The notes under the pieces are model-generated. The model did not search any database, had not been told where the DNA came from, and worked only from the letters and a program-made list of their open reading frames with translations. The position numbers and the translations under genes were made by a program. Of a stretch of 56,302 bases of DNA, positions 50,037-56,302 are shown piece after piece. The stretch comes from Peptoniphilus rachelemmaiella (lineage in GTDB: Bacteria; Bacillota; Clostridia; Tissierellales; Peptoniphilaceae): assembly GCF_943169845.1 (NCBI RefSeq), contig NZ_CALPBW010000014.1:1-56302 (forward strand). Reading direction: 5' to 3'. Every line of letters begins with the position of its first letter. The first letter of the stretch is position 1.

Positions 50037-51420
50037 AATAAGAAAGCTTGATTTATCTTTTGATGATGAAAATATCTTAAAAAATCTAAATTTTGAATGT
50101 AAAGCTGGTGAAATTACAGTTATTACAGGACATTCTGGATGTGGAAAAAGCACACTATTAAAAGCAATTAATGGGGTAATACCTGAATACCTTGATGCTA
50201 ATATTAGTGGAGAAATAAAATATAACAACCTAGATTTACTAAGTAAAAATATATTTGAAAGATCATGTATTATTTCAAATGTATTTCAAAATCCAAAATC
50301 TCAATTTTACTGTATGAATTCCACTGAGGAGTTAGCCTTTCAGCTAGAAAATAGAAATACTGACATGTTAGAGATAATCAATAGAATAAAGAAATACTCA
50401 AAACTCTTAAATATAGAATACTTATTAGACAAAAATATATTTGATTTATCTGGTGGAGAAAAGCAAATGATAGCACTTGCAGCTTGTGCAATTTCTGAAA
50501 ATGATATTATCTTATTAGATGAACCATCTTCATCATTAGATAATGAATCTATAGAAAGGTTAAAAGAAGCCTTAGTGAAATTAAAAGAATTAAATAAGAT
50601 AATAATTGTTGTGGAACATAGATTATTTTATTTAAAAGATATAATGGATAGGCTCTGCATTATTGATAATGAGTCTTTAAATTCATACGAAAAAGAAGAT
50701 TTAAATGATTATAATTTGAAAGCTATTGCAGAAGGATATGAACTTAGAACATTTAATAAAATAGAGAAAAGTGATTTAGAGATTAATAAATATTATAAAG
50801 TAAATTTATTGGATGATAAAAATAATTTTAGCAATGGAGATTTATCGTGTCATAATTTCAAGAAAAAATATGAAAAGAATAAAATTATTGACTTCAGTAT
50901 TTCCTTTAATAAGGGAGTAAATTTTATCATTGGAAAAAATGGAATAGGGAAAAGTACTTTCATTAAATTATTGACCGGTACTACAAAAGGTCACGGAGAT
51001 GTATTTGTTAATCAAAAAAAAGTTACAAAACAAAATAAAGAAATTTTTATGGTAATGCAAGATCCTAGCTCCCAGCTTTTTACAGAAAGTGTATTATCGG
51101 AAGTATCAACAGTAAGTGAAGATAAAAGCCTAAATGAAAAAATGTTGGAAAAGATGGGATTATTATCAAAGCTTGAAAAACATCCTCAAAGTTTATCGGG
51201 AGGAGAGAAGCAAAGATTGTTGATTGCTATAGCAAGGCTTAGTAGTAAACCTATTATTATCTTAGATGAGCCTACAAGTGGATTATGTAAACCACAGATG
51301 GATACATTAATTAATTTCCTACACGATATGGAGAGAGAAGGAAAACTCATTATAATTATTACACACGATTATGAGTTTATAAAAAACTGTGGGGGTAATA
51401 TTTATGAGTTTTCAAAATAA
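50029..51420 (+). CDS. Fused double ATPase of the ECF importer
   Basis: A 463-residue protein with two ABC ATPase domains in one chain. Domain 1 (about 1-215) has Walker A GHSGCGKSTLLK, signature DLSGGEKQMIAL and Walker B IILLDEPSSSLD. Domain 2 (about 270-460) has Walker A GKNGIGKSTFIK, signature LSGGEKQRLLIA and Walker B IIILDEPTSG. It replaces the separate EcfA/EcfA' pair. The fusion and its own T and S components mean the importer does not depend on a host ECF module. Confidence 0.9.
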   Translation: MLKIRKLDLSFDDENILKNLNFECKAGEITVITGHSGCGKSTLLKAINGVIPEYLDANISGEIKYNNLDLLSKNIFERSCIISNVFQNPKSQFYCMNSTEELAFQLENRNTDMLEIINRIKKYSKLLNIEYLLDKNIFDLSGGEKQMIALAACAISENDIILLDEPSSSLDNESIERLKEALVKLKELNKIIIVVEHRLFYLKDIMDRLCIIDNESLNSYEKEDLNDYNLKAIAEGYELRTFNKIEKSDLEINKYYKVNLLDDKNNFSNGDLSCHNFKKKYEKNKIIDFSISFNKGVNFIIGKNGIGKSTFIKLLTGTTKGHGDVFVNQKKVTKQNKEIFMVMQDPSSQLFTESVLSEVSTVSEDKSLNEKMLEKMGLLSKLEKHPQSLSGGEKQRLLIAIARLSSKPIIILDEPTSGLCKPQMDTLINFLHDMEREGKLIIIITHDYEFIKNCGGNIYEFSK

Positions 51421-51444
51421 AATATTTTAGAATGGAGGAGTGTT

Positions 51445-53160
51445 GTGGACTATTTAAAACGCATTTGGGAATATGCAGAAACAGAGAAAAAGTGGATTAA
51501 ACTTGCTATTTTTCTTTCTAGTATAGGGGTTTTATGTGGAATTATGCCATATATTTTTGCTAGTAGCATTATAAATAATCTAATTCAAGGGAATCATGAT
51601 ACCAAATATTACATGTTACTATGTCTATTTATATTTCTTGGATATAGCTTAAAATCAATTTTATATTCATTTGCACTAAAAATTTCTCATAAAGCAACCT
51701 TTTCAATTTTAAAGAACTTAAGAATAAGTATAGCTCAAAAACTTCCTAGAATGCCTTTAGGAAAGATTATAGACACAAGTAGCGGAGAATTTAAAACAAC
51801 CATTGTTGACCAAGTAGAAAAAATGGAAAGACCATTAGCTCATTTGCTTCCAGAAATGACAGCAAATATATTAGGACCGCTATTTATCATTATTTATTTA
51901 TTAATCATTGATTGGAGATTGGCAATTCTTTCTTTAGTTTCAATTCCAGTTGGTATGATGTTTATGGGTTTAATTATGAAAGATTACGCAAGTGATTATG
52001 CTAAATCTGTTGAGGTCAATACCAATATGAATAAGTCAATTGTCGAATATATCAATGGAATTGAGGTTATAAAAACTTTTAATCAGGGTGAGAATTCCTA
52101 TTCTAAATATGAGAATAGTATTTATGCAAATGCTGAATATTTTTATAAATGGATGAAGAAGACTCAATTTTCTATGTCGTTATCTAAAGCAATATCACCT
52201 ACTACTTTGATAACGATACTGCCTATAGGTTTTTTGATGTATATAGGTGGTAGCCTAGAAATTAGTAGTTTTATAATGGTCATAATACTTTCATTAGGAG
52301 TAGCAGGTCCTTTATTAGCCGCAATTAATTTTATTGACAGTTTAGCACAAGTAGGAACAACAGTTAATAGAATAGATTCTATTTTAGCAGCTGATGAACA
52401 GATTCATAGCGATAATATAACTTATTTTGAGAACTATGAAATTAATATTAAGGATTTACATTTTGCATACGATGAAAACAAAGAAATTTTAAAGGGCGTA
52501 GATTTATTTGTAGAAGAAAATACAGTTAATGCTTTAGTTGGACCTTCAGGTTCTGGGAAGTCCACTATAGCAAAGCTTATTGCTGGGTATTGGGATATTA
52601 GTGATGGAGTAATTACTATTGGAGATAAAAATATATTAGATATTCCACTTAGACAATTATATGATTTGGTAGCATTTGTATCTCAAGACACTTTTCTTTT
52701 TAATGATACTGTGATGGAAAATATAAGAATGGGAAAGGTAAATGCTAGTGATGATGAAGTAATAGAAATGGCAAAAGCTTCGGGTTGTCATGAATTTATT
52801 ATGTCATTAGAAAAAGGATATCAAACGATAGTAGGTTCTGGGGGAAGTAATTTATCTGGGGGAGAAAGGCAAAGAATTACTATAGCTCGAGCTATGCTTA
52901 AAAATGCACCAATTCTTATATTAGACGAAGCAACAGCTTATATAGATCCGGAAAATGAAGTTAAGTTACAAGAATCAATTTCTAAATTGATAGAGGGGAA
53001 AACTGTTATAATTATTGCTCATAGGCTATCTACTGTAACTGATGTAGATAAGATTTTTCTAGTTGAAGATGGAAAAATATCTTGTGCCGGTAATCATGAA
53101 GAATTACTAAATAAAAGCAATACTTATAAAGATATGTGGAGAGCAAATCTAAAAAAATAA
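51445..53160 (+). CDS. ABC transporter, membrane-ATPase fusion (YbtP/YbtQ-like half 1)
   Basis: A 571-residue half-transporter. Six membrane helices in about 1-310 (LAIFLSSIGVLCGIMPYIFA and others) are followed by an ATPase with Walker A VGPSGSGKSTIAKL, signature NLSGGERQRITIARAM, Walker B ILILDEATAYIDPEN and the H loop IIIAHRLS. The GTG start has GGAGG just upstream. The adjacent gene encodes a partner of nearly equal size, making a heterodimer. Despite the exporter fold, YbtPQ/IrtAB-like pairs import metal-siderophore complexes. That role is suggested by the linked ECF importer but not proven. Confidence 0.85.
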   Translation: MDYLKRIWEYAETEKKWIKLAIFLSSIGVLCGIMPYIFASSIINNLIQGNHDTKYYMLLCLFIFLGYSLKSILYSFALKISHKATFSILKNLRISIAQKLPRMPLGKIIDTSSGEFKTTIVDQVEKMERPLAHLLPEMTANILGPLFIIIYLLIIDWRLAILSLVSIPVGMMFMGLIMKDYASDYAKSVEVNTNMNKSIVEYINGIEVIKTFNQGENSYSKYENSIYANAEYFYKWMKKTQFSMSLSKAISPTTLITILPIGFLMYIGGSLEISSFIMVIILSLGVAGPLLAAINFIDSLAQVGTTVNRIDSILAADEQIHSDNITYFENYEINIKDLHFAYDENKEILKGVDLFVEENTVNALVGPSGSGKSTIAKLIAGYWDISDGVITIGDKNILDIPLRQLYDLVAFVSQDTFLFNDTVMENIRMGKVNASDDEVIEMAKASGCHEFIMSLEKGYQTIVGSGGSNLSGGERQRITIARAMLKNAPILILDEATAYIDPENEVKLQESISKLIEGKTVIIIAHRLSTVTDVDKIFLVEDGKISCAGNHEELLNKSNTYKDMWRANLKK

Positions 53161-53170
53161 GGAGTGCAAA

Positions 53171-54907
53171 ATGATTAGTGGACTTAAAAAAATTTGGAAC
53201 TTTGCAGATCTTGAGAAATCTAATTTAAATGTCTCTGTGGTCTTTGAGTTTATTTACGCCATATTTAATATGTTACAGATTGTAGCAATTTACATTGTAT
53301 TAAACTCCATCTTTTCAGATGATAAAAATATGAAAGTTTCATTAATAGTTTTAATATTACTAACTTTAAGTATTATTGGAAGAAGCTATTTTAATTCTCT
53401 TGCCCAACTTAAACAGGTACACGCAGGATATTTTATGGTAGCTAATAAAAGAGTAGAAATAGGGAAACTTTTAAAAACTGTACCTATGGGATATTTTAAT
53501 AGAAATAATACTGCTTATATAACAGGAATAACTACTTCAGTATTGGATGATATAGAAAATACTGCACCATTTATTCTAGTAGGTGTATTAAGTGGTTTAA
53601 TAAATTCAATAGTTTTTACTTTAATGATTTTTATTTTTGAATTTAAACTAGGATGTATTGTTTTTATAGGAACATTATTATACTTGTGCGCCGTATCCTA
53701 TATGGAAAAGAAGTCAAGAGTCAGTTCTGCTGCTAGGCAAAAATCTCAATCAGAACTTGTGCAAAGAACTCTAGAATATATACAAGGGCTTTTTGTAATA
53801 AAAGCTTTTAATCTTGAAGGTATAAGAGATAAGGAAATAATATCGTCTATTACTAAGAATGAAAAAGTAAACTTAGATATGGAAGAAAGTCTTACTCCCT
53901 ATATCATAATTCAAGATATTATTATAGCTTTCTTTAGTGTTATTATGATAGCAACATCATTGCAATTATTTTTTAAGGGAAGTATGAATATTTCAGACGG
54001 GATAATGGGTATAATAATGTCCTTTCTAGCTTTTAATCATATAAAATCAACGGGTAGCGTATTAGCAACTTTAAGACTAGTAACAAGTTCTATTGAAGAA
54101 GTTGAAAAAACTATGAGTATGCCTAAAATCGATATAGATGGCAAAAACATAGATCCAGAAAAATGTGATATAGAATTTAATGAAGTTTCTTTTTCCTACG
54201 AGGATAAAAAAATATTAAAAAACATATCTTGTAAAATTAAAGAAAATACAATGACTGCAATTGTAGGACTTTCAGGTTCAGGGAAAACAACTATGTGCAA
54301 TCTAATTTCCAGGTTTTGGGACGTTGATAAAGGAAGTATAAAGATAGGTGGAATAGATATAAGAAAATATAAGTTAGAATCACTTATGGAATTAATAAGT
54401 ACAGTTTTCCAAGATGTATATCTCTTCGAAGACACTATTGAAAACAATATAAAATTTGGAAAACAAAATGCAAGCCATGAAGAGGTTGTAGAAGCTGCAA
54501 AGAAGGCAAGGTGCCATGAATTTATAGAAGCTTTACCAGAAGGATATGACACTATCATCGGAGAAGGTGGAGCAAGCCTATCTGGTGGAGAAAAACAAAG
54601 AATTTCCATAGCTAGAGCCATGCTAAAAGATGCAGATATAATTATCTTTGATGAGGCAACTGCAAATATAGACCCAGAAAATGAAGATAAGCTTAAAGAA
54701 GCTATAGAACAACTTACAAAAAATAAAACAGTCATCATGATTGCCCACAGACTAAAAACCATAAGAAATGCAGACCAAATTTTAGTCTTAAAAGATGGAG
54801 AAATAGTAGAACGTGGAAATCACGAAGAACTGATTAAAAATAATGGACTTTATTCTGATCTTATCAACGCAAAAGCTAAGGCAGAATCATGGAAATTAAA
54901 TAATTGA
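53171..54907 (+). CDS. ABC transporter, membrane-ATPase fusion (YbtP/YbtQ-like half 2)
   Basis: A 578-residue partner of the preceding half-transporter. The membrane domain is about 1-320, and the ATPase has Walker A VGLSGSGKTTMCNL, signature SLSGGEKQRISIARAM, Walker B IIFDEATANIDPEN and H loop MIAHRLK. It begins 10 bases after its partner with GGAG upstream, and ends the operon at the terminator at 54953. Both halves retain full catalytic motifs, so neither ATPase site is obviously degenerate. Confidence 0.85.
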   Translation: MISGLKKIWNFADLEKSNLNVSVVFEFIYAIFNMLQIVAIYIVLNSIFSDDKNMKVSLIVLILLTLSIIGRSYFNSLAQLKQVHAGYFMVANKRVEIGKLLKTVPMGYFNRNNTAYITGITTSVLDDIENTAPFILVGVLSGLINSIVFTLMIFIFEFKLGCIVFIGTLLYLCAVSYMEKKSRVSSAARQKSQSELVQRTLEYIQGLFVIKAFNLEGIRDKEIISSITKNEKVNLDMEESLTPYIIIQDIIIAFFSVIMIATSLQLFFKGSMNISDGIMGIIMSFLAFNHIKSTGSVLATLRLVTSSIEEVEKTMSMPKIDIDGKNIDPEKCDIEFNEVSFSYEDKKILKNISCKIKENTMTAIVGLSGSGKTTMCNLISRFWDVDKGSIKIGGIDIRKYKLESLMELISTVFQDVYLFEDTIENNIKFGKQNASHEEVVEAAKKARCHEFIEALPEGYDTIIGEGGASLSGGEKQRISIARAMLKDADIIIFDEATANIDPENEDKLKEAIEQLTKNKTVIMIAHRLKTIRNADQILVLKDGEIVERGNHEELIKNNGLYSDLINAKAKAESWKLNN

Positions 54908-54952
54908 TAGGAAGAAAGATTTAAAGTCTTTGAAGAAGAAAATTTAGATTAG

Positions 54953-54988
54953 AGGATTTATGCCTAATAGCATAAGTCCTTTTTTTAT
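54953..54988 (+). terminator. Terminator of the TetR-ECF-ABC operon
   Basis: AGGATTTATGC, CTAATA, GCATAAGTCCT and a run of T. Confidence 0.8.
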
Positions 54989-55216
54989 GTTCAAATTAAT
55001 CATTGAAACTCAAAAATACTATAGAAAAATAAAAATTCTGTTTACCAAAGAGGACAAATTTCACTATATAAAGTGAGGGGTATTTTGTCATCAGGGAAGG
55101 TTCGGGCAGGAGTACATTTTATTTTCGTGCGGACAGCAAATGATTTTCGTCCAAAATGAAGCTAATTTGAATGAAAGCAGGTACGAGTGGATAAAAATGA
55201 TTTAGGGGTTGGCAGA
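54989..55216. other. AT-rich spacer after the operon
   Basis: No supported gene. GAGGACAAATTTCACTATAT and GGACAGCAAATGATTTTCG look like remnants of leader sequence. Confidence 0.3.
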
Positions 55217-55438
55217 ATGTTGATATTAAAAATTATACTAATGACGCTCGGCGTTGCATTTACCGTATTTGGATATAAGATTTATTTTCGAAAGAAGTAT
55301 AATCTAATCAACGGCTTTGAAGAAGCTTATAAAGCAGGTAGAAAGACAGAATCAGATGCCAAGCGCGTGGGATTGGTAGAATTAATTATTGGAATTAGCC
55401 TAATTTTATTTGGATTCTATGCGATTATTATCAAATAA
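55217..55438 (+). CDS. DUF3784-like small membrane protein
   Basis: A 73-residue protein with two hydrophobic segments (MLILKIILMTLGVAFTVFGY and VELIIGISLILFGFYAIII). Between them FRKKYNLINGFEEAYKAGRK plus DAKRVG is the conserved cytosolic loop of DUF3784 proteins. A GTG at 55187 would add ten residues (VDKNDLGVGR) and has AAAGCAGG upstream, so the start is uncertain. Function unknown. Confidence 0.65.
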   Translation: MLILKIILMTLGVAFTVFGYKIYFRKKYNLINGFEEAYKAGRKTESDAKRVGLVELIIGISLILFGFYAIIIK

Positions 55439-55632
55439 CAGACTGAGATTTGTGAAAGGGTAGTATTAGGTGGCTAGTATTTGGTATGGGTACAATAATC
55501 TTTGCGAAATTCAATGGAATATGGCTATTTAAGGAAAATTTGCAATACTATTTTCCGGCAAGTCGTATATAGAGCATGGCAAGAAAAGTCTTGTAGGCAG
55601 AATTAGGAGCTTAGAAGAATGGAGAAGACTTT

Positions 55633-56001
55633 ATGAGGAAGAATTTAAGCAAGAAGTTATTTTTACTTGGACTTGTACTATTTGTAATTTCTTACCTACT
55701 TCCGGTAGACATATTTCAAAGCTATACAAATCTAAGGCCAACCGGGCTTACATCGATGTTTGTCTGCCCAATTGTTGGACTAATAGGTTTAATATTTGGG
55801 GTAAAGGAAAAGGATAAGTTGTTTATGGCGTTAAATGTCCTTTTAATCTTATTACTGCCTATAGCAATGGTTGTAGGTAATCTAATAGAAGTAATGCAAC
55901 TAAAACAAGAAAATAATAATCTAAACAGCTCTTTTGAGGGCTGTTTTTTTCTTTCTTTGCTCCAGAATGATATAATGTATTATAAGATACGTATTGATTA
56001 A
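55633..56001 (+). CDS. Small membrane protein with an altered C-terminus
   Basis: A 122-residue frame with three hydrophobic segments (LFLLGLVLFVISYLLPV, VCPIVGLIGLIFGV, ALNVLLILLLPIAMVVGN), preceded by GGAGAAG. The last 27 residues or so (SSFEGCFFLSLLQNDIMYYK and on) are encoded by the repeated terminator-hairpin unit C, so the natural C-terminus appears replaced. Not recognised. Confidence 0.5.
   Translation: MRKNLSKKLFLLGLVLFVISYLLPVDIFQSYTNLRPTGLTSMFVCPIVGLIGLIFGVKEKDKLFMALNVLLILLLPIAMVVGNLIEVMQLKQENNNLNSSFEGCFFLSLLQNDIMYYKIRID
55921..55990 (+). repeat. Copy C of the repeated hairpin-TATAAT unit
   Basis: AAACAGC-TCTTTTGAG-GGCTGTTTTTTT, then AATGATATAAT and ATTATAAGAT, closely matching 44576-44642. 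It lies inside the frame at 55633 and immediately before the ISL3 terminal repeat. Confidence 0.65.
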
Positions 56002-56005
56002 TATA

Positions 56006-56025
56006 TGGTTCTATGTCAACCATTG
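56006..56025 (+). repeat. Terminal inverted repeat of an ISL3-family element
   Basis: GGTTCTATGTCAACCATTGG resembles ISL3-family ends (GGxTCTxTGTCAA). It stands about 50 bases outside the transposase stop codon, the normal position for the right end. Confidence 0.65.
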
Positions 56026-56075
56026 GGGAGTCTAGTGAAAACTAGGCTCCTTTTTGTTTTCCTAAAAGCCATCCA

Positions 56076-56302
56076 TCACCGATCTTTTGAACAAACAAAG
56101 AGTAATTTGGTTCGAAAATGATGAAAGTTTTGCATCCCAAAAGCCACACGCTTCACCGTCTTGATCTTGTTGTGCGTTCCTTCCACGTAGCCGTTACTCC
56201 ACGGGTAATCAAAGCTGTTGGTGATCTCCTCGAACCAGTTGTTGTAGGCACGTAAGCAGTGGCGCCACTCCTTTAGCCCGCTTTTCTTTGCCTCTTCCAT
56301 CC
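56076..56302 (-). CDS. ISL3-family transposase, C-terminal part
   Basis: The frame enters from the right edge of the window, so the N-terminus is missing and the ATG near 56300 is likely internal. The visible 74 residues include LKEWRHCLRAYNNWFEEITN, PWSNGYVEGTHNKIKTVKR and GMQNFHHFRTKLLFVC. WSNGYVEGxNxxIKxxKR and FxNFxxFRxRxL are the C-terminal hallmarks of DDE_Tnp_ISL3 enzymes. Codons are richer in G and C than the neighbouring island, suggesting a separate arrival. Confidence 0.88.
   Translation of the reverse strand, partial: MEEAKKSGLKEWRHCLRAYNNWFEEITNSFDYPWSNGYVEGTHNKIKTVKRVAFGMQNFHHFRTKLLFVCSKDR

Overview
The window has two compositional parts. Bases 1 to about 17,030 are a GC-rich, densely coded chromosomal segment of a low-complexity-envelope Gram-positive anaerobe. 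It holds a complete WalRK-YycHI operon, a clostridial-type glutamate dehydrogenase, a CstA-type transporter, CtlX, SelO and an [4Fe-4S] 23S rRNA uracil methyltransferase. A D-Asp/D-Glu type ATP-grasp ligase sits next to an amino-acid racemase. Together these suggest a Firmicute, possibly Peptoniphilaceae/Tissierellia; that placement is inference. From 17,033 to about 56,000 the DNA is AT-rich accessory sequence.

Layout. (1) 1-224: tail of an IS200/IS605 transposase. (2) 387-17,032: host genes: ctlX, gdhA, an HD-domain gene with an in-frame stop, a RimK-like ligase, chorismate mutase, walR-walK-yycH-yycI, a cstA-like gene, a lipoprotein, the ligase/racemase pair, selO, and a rumA/rlmCD-like gene. 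(3) 17,133-39,660: a cassette of defence-like genes. It contains a HEPN-motif gene split by a full-length 18-kb Tn916 carrying tet(M), an overlapping partner ORF, an HNH nuclease, an Abi_2/AbiF gene with a structured leader RNA, and an AlbA_2/Schlafen-like protein. (4) 40,219-44,508: response regulator, intramembrane-sensing kinase, ABC ATPase and FtsX permease, which looks like a peptide-antibiotic sensing and resistance module. (5) 44,650-47,326: a detached rumA C-terminal extension, a decayed IS3-family copy, a long palindrome and a CopZ-N-like iron-sulphur protein. (6) 47,434-54,907: a frameshifted mobC remnant, then a TetR-controlled operon with an ECF S component, EcfT, a fused double ATPase and a heterodimeric ABC exporter-fold pair resembling YbtP/YbtQ. 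(7) 55,217-56,302: small membrane proteins and the end of an ISL3-family element.

The most informative structural observation is that remnants of the rumA 3' end recur along the island in the same orientation as the intact host rumA at 15,704-17,032. They lie near 39,661, 39,851, 44,651, 47,215, 47,246 and 47,270, at the boundaries between cargo modules. This is what serial integration of mobile elements at the rumA 3' end would leave: a tandem array of att-flanked cassettes whose own integrases have been lost. Tn916 landed later inside one cassette. The Tn916 genes form a complete transfer set (integrase, excisionase, MobT relaxase, oriT, coupling ATPase, VirB-like channel, ArdA), so tet(M) transfer may still be possible. 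The other modules look like stranded cargo.

All calls come from reading sequence and recalled family features; no database search or folding program was run.
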